NCBI RefSeq assembly: GCF_004022705.2
Contig: NZ_RZOY02000005.1
Coordinates: 310,001 to 374,000, forward strand
Length of the DNA: 64,000 nt
Source of the DNA: Mesorhizobium sp. M2D.F.Ca.ET.226.01.1.1
GTDB lineage: Bacteria; Pseudomonadota; Alphaproteobacteria; Rhizobiales; Rhizobiaceae
Reading direction: 5' to 3'
The position numbers and the translations under genes are program-made. Below, in pieces: positions 31,608 through 40,705 of this stretch. How positions within the stretch are numbered: the stretch's first letter is position 1; the number at the start of each line of letters is the position of its first letter. The notes below the pieces were generated by a model. The model ran no database searches, had not been told where the DNA came from, and saw nothing but the letters and a program-made list of their open reading frames with translations.

Positions 31608-31880
31608 ATCGGGGCGGGTCCGCTCGCGAAGTGCACTCTCCGTGAGGTTTGACCGATAATGTTGAGCTGACTAGCGGTTGTTTGTAATTGTTCGCGCGCT
31701 CGCCGTGCTGGTGTAATCCCACCAGTTTTTCGAAGGGGTAGCGACAGGCAAGATCGCTTGATTTGTGACAAAAACGTGTACCACATTGTCGACCGATTAC
31801 CTCGTCTCGAGTGGGGCCTCCAGCCAAACAGGCACCCCTCACATGGGCTTCGACAGGAGCATATGCATCGACCGTCTCCT

Positions 31881-32540
31881 TCAGCCCAAGGACCAGGCAG
31901 CCTTTCGAACCACAAATCCCTCGGCAAATCCCTCCTTGGCACGGCATTCCATCCCGCGCAGCCGCGCAAGCCCACGAAACGTCTCTGCGTCAAACCAGTC
32001 CTTGGACCGCTGGCTGCCGAAATGGGCGAGGAGCAACTCGGTTTTGCGCCGCATCTGGGCTTCCGACAACGGCATGTAGAAGTTTGGCTGGCCTAAGTCG
32101 CCATCCCACTTCGGGACTTCGTATTCGAGTATAAGGTGGTCTCGAAAAAGGTTCCAAGTGATCTTGTTTACTTGGCGATGATCCTGATGCGCGTCATCGC
32201 GGCGATGGGTGAAGATCAGATCAGGTTTGACACTTCTCGCCTGAAGCGCAAGCCATTCCTTGATCTCTCGCTCTTGGCTCGGAAAGTAGCTGTCATCGAA
32301 GTCGGCAATCGTGATGACAGGATGTGCGACCCCGTCCAGAAAACTATGCGCCGATGCGCGAGCCTCGTCAGTACGGATACCTCGTCCGCTCAGTACAAGC
32401 CAATGCACGTCAAGCTTCGCGCCGCCGGCAACAAGCGAAAGCAGCGTTCCTCCGGCACCGATCTCGATGTCGTCGGAATGGGCGCCAAGGCAAAGAACGC
32501 ACAGGCTCTCCTGTGTCCCTGCGAACGACAGCGTTCTCAT
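31881..32540 (-). CDS. PIG-L (LmbE-like) family deacetylase
   Basis: About 219 residues of the PIG-L family: Zn-dependent N-deacetylases of GlcNAc-linked substrates. The metal motif GAHSDDIEIGAGG gives His21, Asp23 and Asp24 (Ser replaces the usual Pro of AHPDD), and the later TFHRRDDAHQDHR-like stretch (TH-RRDDAHQDHRQVN) supplies the second His. Starts at ATG 32540, overlapping the cytidylyltransferase stop by one base (TGATG); GTG 32543 gives a four-base overlap. Coupling to a CDP-sugar enzyme suggests it removes an acyl group from a nucleotide-sugar or glycan; the substrate is unknown. Confidence 0.88.
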   Translation of the reverse strand: MRTLSFAGTQESLCVLCLGAHSDDIEIGAGGTLLSLVAGGAKLDVHWLVLSGRGIRTDEARASAHSFLDGVAHPVITIADFDDSYFPSQEREIKEWLALQARSVKPDLIFTHRRDDAHQDHRQVNKITWNLFRDHLILEYEVPKWDGDLGQPNFYMPLSEAQMRRKTELLLAHFGSQRSKDWFDAETFRGLARLRGMECRAKEGFAEGFVVRKAAWSLG

Positions 32541-33352
32541 CACCTGGTGACCGTGAGTCCAATCTGGCCGCTCCGCTCGCGCATCCGGCGGTTCCAGGGC
32601 ATGTTGCCCTTTTCAACCATGTCCTCGAGCACCTGCCAATCACGCAACGTATCCATGGCGCGCCAGAAGCCGTCATGCTTGTATGCCATCAGTTTATCGG
32701 CTTCAATCAGCCTTCTGAAAGGCTCGAGGACGAGTTCTTCGCCTTCCCGCATGAAATCGAAGATTTCTGGCCTGAACAGAAAATACCCGCCGTTGATCCA
32801 GATATCTGAGCTCGTTGAGCTGCGGAACTCACGAACGCGGCCGTCCTCCGCAATATCGGCAAAGTGATAGGTAACCGGCGGGGGTACTGCGAGGAAGCAG
32901 GCAAGCTTTCCGCTCTCGCGGAACTTGCGCTCCATGTCGCTGAGGTCAACATCCGTGAGCCCGTCGCTATAGTTCGCAAGGAACATATCCTCGTCCCGGA
33001 CCAGGTCACGTGCTGCCCAGAGCCGTTCTCCGATGTTGCGCCAGATGCCGGTGTCAATGAGTGTGACCTGCCAGTCCTTGTGGCTGTCGTTCAAGAGCCT
33101 GACTTCGCGACCGTCGCCAGTGACCACGCAATCAGCGAACATTTGCGGCCGGCTGTTGAGAAAGAAATCCTTGACGACGTTCGCCTTGTAGCCAAGGCAG
33201 AGGATAAATTCCTCATGTCCGTAGTCGCTGTAATATTGCATCACATGGCGCAGGATGGGCTGCGGACCGAGCGGGATCATCGGCTTGGGTATTGCTTCAG
33301 AATAGTCGCGGATGCGGGTTCCAAGCCCGCCGCAGAAAAGAACTACTTTCAT
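32540..33352 (-). CDS. rfbF: Glucose-1-phosphate cytidylyltransferase-like nucleotidyltransferase
   Basis: Makes CDP-glucose from CTP and glucose 1-phosphate, the entry to CDP-linked deoxysugars. 270 residues. The nucleotide loop is MKVVLFCGGLGTRIRDYSEAIP and then KPMIPLGPQPIL; YSDGLTDVDL carries the metal Asp, and NGGYFLFRPEIFDF and GFWRAMDTLRDWQVLE are typical. Start ATG 33352 overlaps the methyltransferase stop (ATGA). No CDP-glucose 4,6-dehydratase (rfbG) of the usual type is in the window, so the next step must be done by the local SDR or by a gene elsewhere. Confidence 0.92.
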   Translation of the reverse strand: MKVVLFCGGLGTRIRDYSEAIPKPMIPLGPQPILRHVMQYYSDYGHEEFILCLGYKANVVKDFFLNSRPQMFADCVVTGDGREVRLLNDSHKDWQVTLIDTGIWRNIGERLWAARDLVRDEDMFLANYSDGLTDVDLSDMERKFRESGKLACFLAVPPPVTYHFADIAEDGRVREFRSSTSSDIWINGGYFLFRPEIFDFMREGEELVLEPFRRLIEADKLMAYKHDGFWRAMDTLRDWQVLEDMVEKGNMPWNRRMRERSGQIGLTVTR

Positions 33353-34644
33353 GGCAGGCACTCCGCAGGATCGATAACCTCGGCGAAGGGGATTGGGACC
33401 ACGAATTTCGCACCCCACGCCGCTACGTGCGACATCTGTCTTATGATCTCGTCCTTCAGGTTCCATGGCAGAATTAGGATATAGTCCGGCTTGGCCTCCT
33501 CGATGGCCTCGACCGGCCTGATGGGAATGTGCATCCCAGGCGTGAAGCGTCCGTGCTTATACGGATTGCGGTCGACCGTGAATTCCAAGAAGTCGGTGCC
33601 GATCCCGCAATAGTTAAGAAGGGTATTACCCTTGCCGGGCGCCCCATAGCCGCAGATCGTCTTGCCTTCGTTCTTCGCCGAAATCAAGAAGCTGAGTAGG
33701 GCGCGCTTAGCGCCGTAGGCCCGCTCGGCGAATGACGTGTAGGTCTTCATCTGCGTGAGGCCGCCGGTCGCCTCTCGCTCGAGCAATCCAGCCACAGCTG
33801 GCGCCGGGCGATGGACGCTCTCAACCCGCGCCAAATATACTCGCAGCGAGCCTCCGTGCGTGGGCAGTTCCTCTACGTCGAAGATCTTGAGGCCGTGCCT
33901 GGCGGCCATCACGTCGATCGTCGTGAGCGAGAAATATGAGAAATGCTCGTGGTAGATCGTGTCGAACTGGTTTTCATCGATGAGTCGCTCGATGTGCGGG
34001 AATTCGAGGGTGACCACACCCTGGGGCTTGAGGAGTAGCGCGATGCCTCCAACGAAGTCGTTGAGGTCTGGGACCTGGGCCAGAACATTGTTGCCGACGA
34101 TGAGATCGGCCTGTTTGCCTTCGTTGATGAGTTCGCGCGCCAGGCGTACGCCGAAGAAGTCGATACGCGTCGGCACGCCCTTGGCGATTGCGGCTTGCGC
34201 TACATTCACCGCGGGTTCGATGCCGAGTGTCGGAACACCTAGTGGCTGGAAGTGCTGCAGCAGATAACCGTCATTACTGGCAAGTTCGACTGCCAGGGTG
34301 TCTTCTCCAAGCCCGAAACGCGCCGCGGCATATTCGCAATAGCGTTTCGCGTGCTCGACCCAACTCGTAGAATACGACGAAAAATATGCGTACTCGGTGA
34401 ATATCTCTTGCGGAGTAATATGCTCGGGCAGCTGCACAAGGAAGCATTCCTCGCAAACCATCACGTGAAGCGGATAATAAGCCTCGACGTTGCCCAGATG
34501 GTCTGGCGGTATGAAGCTTTCGCAGGGAGGCGACATTCCCAGATCGACAAATGTATGATGAAGAGGCGCTGCACAGAGTCGGCAACGTCGCCCGAGAGCG
34601 ACATCCACGTGTTGGCGGTGCGCGTCAGCTGTGTGAAAATTCAT
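33349..34644 (-). CDS. NDP-hexose C-methyltransferase-like protein (Zn ribbon + SAM + C-terminal domain)
   Basis: 431 residues with the three-part layout of TylC3-type sugar C-methyltransferases. The N-terminal zinc site uses Cys21, Cys24, Cys64 and Cys67 (CRLC...CEEC). The SAM domain contains VELASNDGYLLQHF, and TIYHEHFSYFSLTTID has the conserved His/Tyr pair used on 4-keto sugars. The C-terminal part (GKTICGYGAPGKGNTLLNYC, then PIRPVEAIEEAKPDYILILPWN) is the family's Rossmann-like domain. Likely adds a methyl branch to a keto-sugar. First gene of the minus-strand run; a 249-base divergent gap separates it from the epimerase gene. Confidence 0.9.
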   Translation of the reverse strand: MNFHTADAHRQHVDVALGRRCRLCAAPLHHTFVDLGMSPPCESFIPPDHLGNVEAYYPLHVMVCEECFLVQLPEHITPQEIFTEYAYFSSYSTSWVEHAKRYCEYAAARFGLGEDTLAVELASNDGYLLQHFQPLGVPTLGIEPAVNVAQAAIAKGVPTRIDFFGVRLARELINEGKQADLIVGNNVLAQVPDLNDFVGGIALLLKPQGVVTLEFPHIERLIDENQFDTIYHEHFSYFSLTTIDVMAARHGLKIFDVEELPTHGGSLRVYLARVESVHRPAPAVAGLLEREATGGLTQMKTYTSFAERAYGAKRALLSFLISAKNEGKTICGYGAPGKGNTLLNYCGIGTDFLEFTVDRNPYKHGRFTPGMHIPIRPVEAIEEAKPDYILILPWNLKDEIIRQMSHVAAWGAKFVVPIPFAEVIDPAECLP

Positions 34645-34893
34645 AGATCTACCCAGATTTAGCTACAGTGAGCTTGAACCAGTCAGCCAGAGCCACCGAC
34701 TTGGCATTCTGAGAGATGGGTTAGTCAAATCGAATAAGGCTCAACCCAGGATGATCCGGAATAGGTACGCGAACGCCCTTTCTGATCATGTATTCTTGAG
34801 TGGACGGCATTTTGTGTCGAGCCACTGCAAGTATGGCTTTGCTGCGACGCATCGCCGGCAGTGTAAGCTGAGGATCGTCGAGAGGAGCTTCGC

Positions 34894-35451
34894 GTGCGTT
34901 TTCATCCGTCTTCGCTTAGCGGGCCGAGATTGGTCGAGCCGGAACCGATCTGGGATGAGCGTGGGTTTTTTAGCCGCACCTTCTGTGTTTCCGAGTTTTC
35001 CGACCACGGGCTGACCACCAGCTTCGTCCAGCACAGCATGTCCTACTCGCGGCACAAGCACACCTTGCGCGGCATGCATTTCCAGCATCCACCCCACGCT
35101 GAGGTAAAGCTGGTCAGTTGTATTGCAGGCTCTATTTATGACGTCATTGTCGATCTGCGTCCGCAATCGCCGAGCTATCTGAAATGGGAGGGATTTGAGC
35201 TGACGGCCAGCAACCGCCGCATGCTCTACATCCCCTGTGGCTTTGCCCATGGTTTTCAGACACTCGGGCCTGACTCGACAGTGAGCTACATGATCTCCGA
35301 GTTCTATACGCCGGCGGCGGCGAGAGGCTTACGATACGATGATCCACGCCTGGCGATCGACTGGCCTGCCCCGCCCAGCATATTGTCGGATCGCGACAGG
35401 CATTGGCCGCTGCTTGAAGCCGACGCGCGCCGTCCTGTACTACAGAACTGA
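34894..35451 (+). CDS. dTDP-4-dehydrorhamnose 3,5-epimerase family protein
   Basis: RmlC/RfbC-like cupin of 185 residues that epimerises 4-keto-6-deoxy sugars at C3 and/or C5. Family motifs: DERGFFSRTFC, SYSRHKHTLRGMHFQ with the catalytic His, and IPCGFAHGFQTL. Start is GTG 34894 with AGAGGAG six bases upstream. Acting next to a CDP-glucose enzyme, its substrate may be a CDP- not dTDP-sugar. Its 3' end overlaps the convergent hydrolase gene by 12 bases. Confidence 0.92.
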   Translation: MRFHPSSLSGPRLVEPEPIWDERGFFSRTFCVSEFSDHGLTTSFVQHSMSYSRHKHTLRGMHFQHPPHAEVKLVSCIAGSIYDVIVDLRPQSPSYLKWEGFELTASNRRMLYIPCGFAHGFQTLGPDSTVSYMISEFYTPAAARGLRYDDPRLAIDWPAPPSILSDRDRHWPLLEADARRPVLQN

Positions 35452-36753
35452 CAGCAACCCGTGTTCGCGCAAAAGCCGGGCCGCAGCAGCGATTTCAGCG
35501 AAGGGCAGTCCCGACCGCTCGGCTATCGCAAGCAACGAATTGCTGCCGTCCGCCAAGTTGAGAACCCATAGCATTGGCATGGCCCCGTGGTTGGAGGCGT
35601 GAAGGCCCCCAAGCGCTGTGTATAAGCCGCGCCTGCCAAGCTGGGGTTCGCCCATGGGGCTAAGATTGACAGGAACCCAGTCCTCCTCGACGACGTCGAT
35701 TACTTCCATGAGCATATCGTATGAATGCGCCAGATGCTCAGCGCGAATGAAGCTAAGATCGTCGGCGGAGGTGTGATATTGCGGAAAGGTGCCGTGGGCA
35801 CCGCGTTGGAACAAGCCGACCGGCATGTTGAAACCGGGCGAGCAGAACTGGCGTTCGTCGTAGCCATATGGACTGAAGTCGATCACCTTGGCAAATTGGC
35901 CCGAGAGATGGGAAAGAACATGTGCCATCGCCCGATCGATGAAGGCATCACCGCGTCGGCTGCGTTTGTAAGTTGGTCCCTCACCGTCGCCGACGCACGA
36001 GACTACGAGCCCATGCTCGATCCGTGAGACGTTGTCCACATTGGCCGCGAGCCACGCCAAGGAACCGATAGTGCCCGGAATGAAAAGGAAGCGATAGCTA
36101 TAGCGTGTCTGACGCGCGCGCAGCTTTCGTGCCAGAACCGTCAGCAAAGCCAGGCCCGAGCAATTGTCGTTCGCCATCGAGGGATGGCAGATATGGGTGG
36201 TCAGCAGAAACTCGCGGTCGCTTGTGCCGGTGTGGAGATACTCCCCGTATGTCAGCGCACCTTGTCTAAGTTCGCTGTCGATGTGAACGCGATAGCGCCT
36301 TTCCGAAAGGGACATCAGGAGGTTGTGGGACATGCAGAACCCCCAGCGTTCCTCATAATAGGATGTCCGGTAGGGGATAAGATCAGGTTGCTCCGGTATT
36401 GTGAAAACGTGTTCCTTCAACTCGGCCAGGCTCACCACCTTGTCGACTGGAATACTGTAATTCAGGACATGAAGATTGGAGCGTCGGAAGTCGACGATCC
36501 GCGCACCGTTTTCGTCGTCGATATAGGCATCCCGGATGATCCATTCCTTTGGGATAGCCCAATCAAGTACCGGCGTCCCGGTTGCAACCTCATGCACCTC
36601 GATCGGCAGTCGCCGTGACAACACGCCCAGCGTATCGCGAACGCCAGGGCCCGTGATGCTGCGGGCTATCGGGAAAAGCTCTGTGGCAAGCTCGTAGATC
36701 TCCTCGCCCAGTCGGGCAGAAGTATTCACCAGCTGTTGAGCGCCATCATCCAT
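35440..36753 (-). CDS. DUF4910 metal hydrolase (M28-like aminopeptidase fold)
   Basis: 437 residues. Peptidase-like core with an inserted small domain (DUF2172-like, about 63-105: DWAIPKEWIIRDAYI to VLNYSIPVDKVV) and a C-terminal winged helix (SLLAIAERSGLPFAEIAAAARLL). The metal site is in THICHPSMANDNCSG (His187, His190, Asp196), with later DFSPYGYDERQFCSPGFNMPVG and YHTSADD. These proteins occur in polysaccharide and natural-product loci; they may cut an amide bond on a sugar rather than a peptide. Starts 10 bases after the SDR stop at ATG 36753. Substrate unknown. Confidence 0.88.
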   Translation of the reverse strand: MDDGAQQLVNTSARLGEEIYELATELFPIARSITGPGVRDTLGVLSRRLPIEVHEVATGTPVLDWAIPKEWIIRDAYIDDENGARIVDFRRSNLHVLNYSIPVDKVVSLAELKEHVFTIPEQPDLIPYRTSYYEERWGFCMSHNLLMSLSERRYRVHIDSELRQGALTYGEYLHTGTSDREFLLTTHICHPSMANDNCSGLALLTVLARKLRARQTRYSYRFLFIPGTIGSLAWLAANVDNVSRIEHGLVVSCVGDGEGPTYKRSRRGDAFIDRAMAHVLSHLSGQFAKVIDFSPYGYDERQFCSPGFNMPVGLFQRGAHGTFPQYHTSADDLSFIRAEHLAHSYDMLMEVIDVVEEDWVPVNLSPMGEPQLGRRGLYTALGGLHASNHGAMPMLWVLNLADGSNSLLAIAERSGLPFAEIAAAARLLREHGLLSVL

Positions 36754-36763
36754 ATCGCCGTCG

Positions 36764-37831
36764 TTATTGCAGCACCGAGGCCGGAATTTTTGCCTGGCTG
36801 TGCGCCACGCGGCGTAGATCGTGGCCAAGAACGCCAGTCGCTATCAGGTGCTTGATATGACCGATCCGCTGATAGCGTGGACCTTCGAACTCTCCGGCAG
36901 TCAGTCGCGACGACTTGAGCACGCCGAGAAGTTGCTCTGCTCCGCTCCGAGCATTGTGACGTGGCAAGGCGTCAGGTAGCACGCGAGCAAGCTTGCTGAA
37001 GTCGACACGATACGACCGCTTGTCCGGCCCGGCGTCGCTGGCGAAGGTGAGTTGGCAGCCGGGGACGACTTCGGTGACGACGTGGGCGATATCCCGTATC
37101 CGGTAGTTGTGCTCAGTTGATCCGACATTGAAGGCTTGGTTCCAAACCGCATGGGTCGGCACTGCAAGACCTGCGATAAAGGCTCGGCATATATCCTCTA
37201 CATGCACAAGCGGTCGCCAAGGCGTTCCGTCCGATTTCAGATAGAGCAGCTTTTCCGAAACGGCCCATGCCATGAGATTGTTGAGCACAATGTCGAAACG
37301 TAAGCGCGGCGAAACGCCATAGGCAGTCGCAGGCCGGAAGTAGACCGGGCAGAAGTCGCCGTCGGCGAGCGCCGAAATGTCCCGCTCCGCCAAAACCTTG
37401 GATTGTCCGTAGGCGGTTACGGGATTGAGAGCGCCTGTCTCATCGATCAGGTCGTTCTCGGAAACCCCATAATTGCTGCAGGAGGAAGCGAAAAGGAAGC
37501 GTCGCACTCCGGCTTCCTTGGCGACACGCGCCACGTGAACGCTCGCTCGATGATTGATCGCGAAAGTGATGTCGGGATTGAGATTGCCCAGCGGGTCGTT
37601 CGAAAGCGCCGCAAGGTGGATGACAGCGTCCACGTTGACGAAGTCTTGGGGGCTCGCGTCGCGGACGTCTTTGCATATGCTCGGAACACTTGTGAGCTTT
37701 CCAGCCGGGGCAAAGGTGCAACGCTCGTACAGATTGGCATCATAGCCTATGACGTCATGCCCCGCAGCGATCAGCATGGGCACCATCACTGAGCCGATAT
37801 AGCCTTGATGGCCCGTCACCAGAACTCGCAT
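36764..37831 (-). CDS. NAD-dependent sugar epimerase/dehydratase (extended SDR)
   Basis: 355 residues. NAD-binding loop GHQGYIGS ([17 protein letters not shown]), [13 protein letters not shown], the active-site Ser region FASSCSNYG, and YGQSK (Tyr/Lys pair at [11 protein letters not shown]). It belongs to the extended SDRs acting on nucleotide sugars; epimerase, dehydratase or 4-ketoreductase cannot be told apart by eye. GGAGGAACA precedes ATG 37831, an excellent ribosome site. First gene of the pair with the DUF4910 hydrolase. Confidence 0.9.
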   Translation of the reverse strand: MRVLVTGHQGYIGSVMVPMLIAAGHDVIGYDANLYERCTFAPAGKLTSVPSICKDVRDASPQDFVNVDAVIHLAALSNDPLGNLNPDITFAINHRASVHVARVAKEAGVRRFLFASSCSNYGVSENDLIDETGALNPVTAYGQSKVLAERDISALADGDFCPVYFRPATAYGVSPRLRFDIVLNNLMAWAVSEKLLYLKSDGTPWRPLVHVEDICRAFIAGLAVPTHAVWNQAFNVGSTEHNYRIRDIAHVVTEVVPGCQLTFASDAGPDKRSYRVDFSKLARVLPDALPRHNARSGAEQLLGVLKSSRLTAGEFEGPRYQRIGHIKHLIATGVLGHDLRRVAHSQAKIPASVLQ

Positions 37832-38244
37832 TGTTCCTCCTGCAGAAAGTATGGCGCTCCCCGACCTTCGCACAATTTTGCCACAAGGCGACTGACCCAA
37901 TCGGATGAAGGACTTACAACCGTCGGTCACACGGACAACATTCTGCGCATTGACTGCGAATAATATCCGCTACCTTCCTGGTGATGATCAGCTGCGGGAT
38001 CTAGGGCAACGAGCCGGATCGCGCCGCAAATCGCCGGGACGCAGAATTCCCGGGACGGTCTTCGAAACTAGTTCAAACGGGCAGCGACTAATCACAATTG
38101 ATGGTGGCACCTGCGATGTGGAGGGGTGCCGCGGACCGAGCGCGACCCGTAAGCTGGCCAAATCTCGAGTGTAATCTGGCGTAGGAACCCCCACGGGCCT
38201 CGGTTCGCACGTCGTTTGTCTGCAGGAGTTCGAAGCTGGAGGAA
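37832..38244. other. Divergent intergenic region SDR-flippase
   Basis: 413 bases between divergent genes; should contain promoters for both the SDR/DUF4910 pair and the flippase operon. Open frames here are short and show no family features. No clear hairpin was seen. Confidence 0.5.
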
Positions 38245-39726
38245 CTGAAAGGAAAATCTCTGCGGGGCGCGTTTGCCAAGCTTTGCGGCCAAGGGATTTC
38301 CTTTGTTCTGCGACTCGGCTTCGTCGCGGTGATAGCGCGCCTGCTGGAGCCTGCAGATTTCGGACTGGTCGCCATGGTGACCGTGGTCACCAGCTTCTTC
38401 GACCTGTTCACCACCGCCGGGCTCTCGGCCGCTACGGTTCAAAAGCCCGATCTCAGCAACGAATATGTATCGACCCTCTTTTGGGTGAATGTGGCCGTCG
38501 GCTGCACTCTTGCAGTGCTCACCGTCCTGGCCGCGCCTTTCCTCGTCGCGTTCTATCAAGAGCCTCGCCTTCTTGGGGTGACCTCCGGGCTGGCGGCCGG
38601 CTTCCTGTTCAATGCCGCGGGTGTGCAGCATCTCGCACTTCTTCAACGCTCGCTGCGCTACGGGGCCCTGGCTGTCATAGAGACAGTTGCCCAGGTGGCC
38701 AGCATTGCTATCGGGCTTGGAATGGCGCTTTACGGCTGTGCCTATTGGTCGCTGGTTGGAGCCGCAATCGCCCAACCAGCGACAGCGACCCTTCTTATGT
38801 GGCTTTCGATCTCATGGCGACCGGGGAAGCCGGGAAGGCTTTCCGATGTTCGGTCCATGCTGAGGTTCGGGGCTACCATCACGTTCAACAATGTTGTCGT
38901 CCATCTGGCCTATAATTTCGACAAGCTGATGATCGGGCGCTATTTGGGAGCCGACGCTTTAGGCATCTATGGTCGAGGCTATCAGCTCATCAATATACCC
39001 AACACTACGTTGCTGTCGGCAATCGGTGGAGTGGCCTTTTCCGGCTTGTCCAGGCTGCAGGAGGATCCAGTGCGCTGCAGAGCGTATTTCCTGAAGGGAT
39101 ACACGCTCGTCAACAGTCTTACCCTGCCAACTACAATGTTTTGTGCAATGTTCTCGGACGAGATCATCGCCGTCGTCCTCGGGCACAAGTGGCACGCCGT
39201 GGCGCCTATATTCCGCTTACTCGCGCCTACGATCCTGGTTTTCGGGATCATCAATCCGACAGGATGGTTCCTCCAGTCGACGGGTCTCCAGGGACGCAGC
39301 CTGAAGATGGCGTACGCCATCGCCATACTCGTTTGCTCGGCCGTCATCATAGGTCTCCCCTATGGCGCCAGCGGTGTGGCGCTCGGCGTTTCGGCGGCTA
39401 TGACCTTGTGGGTGGTGCCGCACATCTTCTGGTGCGCGAAGGGAACGCTTCTGTCGCCTTTCGATCTTTTTGCCGCGATCTGGCGGCCATTAGTGGCCAG
39501 TGTCGTCGCGATCGGTGCTGGATTGCAGGTGGCGTTCTACCTAGGACCTTCGTCGCCGCTCCTTCGGCTTTTGATGGGCGGGATGGTCATGGGTGCGGTC
39601 TATTCCTGTCTGCTCCTCTTCGTCCTGGGTCAAAAGAAATTCTATGCGGATGTCCTGGCAGCGTTGAGACCTGCTTCACCGGATCGAATTGCCGATACGT
39701 CCGCTAATCTTGGAGTAAGCAGATGA
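38245..39726 (+). CDS. Wzx-type polysaccharide flippase (MATE/MVF superfamily)
   Basis: Inner-membrane flippase for lipid-linked repeat units. About 490 residues with ~12 membrane segments. The typical opening LKGKSLRGAFAKLCGQGISF and FVLRLGFVAVIARLLEPADFG is in frame upstream of the first standard start codon (GTG 38329). The frame is open from 38185 but has no ATG, GTG or TTG there, so CTG 38245 or CTG 38260 (each behind a GGA-rich site) is proposed; the conservative start is 38329. Further family signs are MLRFGATITFNNVVVHLAYNFDK and IGRYLGADALGIYGRGYQL. Stop overlaps the GT2 start (ATGA). Confidence 0.85.
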   Translation: MKGKSLRGAFAKLCGQGISFVLRLGFVAVIARLLEPADFGLVAMVTVVTSFFDLFTTAGLSAATVQKPDLSNEYVSTLFWVNVAVGCTLAVLTVLAAPFLVAFYQEPRLLGVTSGLAAGFLFNAAGVQHLALLQRSLRYGALAVIETVAQVASIAIGLGMALYGCAYWSLVGAAIAQPATATLLMWLSISWRPGKPGRLSDVRSMLRFGATITFNNVVVHLAYNFDKLMIGRYLGADALGIYGRGYQLINIPNTTLLSAIGGVAFSGLSRLQEDPVRCRAYFLKGYTLVNSLTLPTTMFCAMFSDEIIAVVLGHKWHAVAPIFRLLAPTILVFGIINPTGWFLQSTGLQGRSLKMAYAIAILVCSAVIIGLPYGASGVALGVSAAMTLWVVPHIFWCAKGTLLSPFDLFAAIWRPLVASVVAIGAGLQVAFYLGPSSPLLRLLMGGMVMGAVYSCLLLFVLGQKKFYADVLAALRPASPDRIADTSANLGVSR

Positions 39727-40667
39727 GCGAAAATATTCCGCGGCTCAGCATCGGCCTCGCCGTAAGGAATGGAAAAGGCTGGGTGGAGAATTGCATTGAA
39801 TCCATCCTTGGCCAGGATTTCGAGGACTTCGAGCTCGTCGTTTGCGACAATGCGTCCGACGACGGAACGATAGAAACGCTTGCAAACTATGCCCGGGCCG
39901 ACGGTCGCGTCCGACTGAACGTCAACCCTTCGAACATTGGGCTCCATCAGAACATGAACCGCGTGTTGCGGCTTGCGCGTGGCACATTCTTCCGCTGGAT
40001 CAGCGCCGATGATTGGCTCGAGCCGGGGTATCTTTCGAAATGCGTGAAGACGCTTGAAGACCGACCTGATGCTATTGGCCTGACCACCGGCTTCACCCTT
40101 TACTCGCCCGAGGGGGTGGCGAGATGGAAGCACTACCGGGGGGAATTCCCAAGCTCCGGCGACGCAGCCCAGCGCTTTGAAAGGATGTTGTGGTTCTACC
40201 ATGCCGGCGACGCCATATATGACCCGATCTACGGCTTGTTCCGACGCTCCCGGCTCCTGGAAACGGGCATGCTTCGCCGCTCTGAGCAGGCAGACTGGCT
40301 GATATGCGCGGAACTGGCGCTTATGGGGCCTATCATTCACATCCCCGATCGACTGGCGAACCGCACGCAGAAGCCGCGTCGCGGCCTGGACCGAGTGGCA
40401 TTTCGCCGGCGCCTTGACCCCAACCGAAGCGAAGACCTCAGAACCTGGCCTTCCCGCACCTGTCGTGATCTTCGCGATATCGTTGGGGCAGCACAGCTTA
40501 CCGAGGATCAGTTGCGTCGATGCGAAGTCGCGCTTCGCCGCTTCTGGGCGAAGGAAACAATCAGAGCCGGACGGGCGCAATTCTCAGATTCAAGGCATTT
40601 GCTGGTCAGGCTCCTGCGTGGAAACAAGGCGCGCTTCCTGTCGTCGACGCCTGTCAGTCAAGACTAG
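39723..40667 (+). CDS. Family 2 glycosyltransferase
   Basis: 314 residues with a GT-A fold. RLSIGLAVRNGKGWVENCIESI, VVCDNASDDGTIE and the metal-binding FRWISADDWLEPGYL are visible in the first 110 residues. Adds one sugar to the lipid-linked unit; donor and acceptor are unknown. ATGA overlap with the flippase places it in the same transcript, and the SDR gene follows 38 bases later. Confidence 0.9.
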   Translation: MSENIPRLSIGLAVRNGKGWVENCIESILGQDFEDFELVVCDNASDDGTIETLANYARADGRVRLNVNPSNIGLHQNMNRVLRLARGTFFRWISADDWLEPGYLSKCVKTLEDRPDAIGLTTGFTLYSPEGVARWKHYRGEFPSSGDAAQRFERMLWFYHAGDAIYDPIYGLFRRSRLLETGMLRRSEQADWLICAELALMGPIIHIPDRLANRTQKPRRGLDRVAFRRRLDPNRSEDLRTWPSRTCRDLRDIVGAAQLTEDQLRRCEVALRRFWAKETIRAGRAQFSDSRHLLVRLLRGNKARFLSSTPVSQD

Positions 40668-40705
40668 GAACCGGCGATGGTGCGCAGACATCGAGGTCGA
40701 CCGAG

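Noticed and set aside
31555..31947. 130-codon minus-strand frame between PIG-L and the unknown gene
   Set aside because: Overlaps both neighbours, Cys/Gly/Arg-rich with no family signs and no ribosome site.
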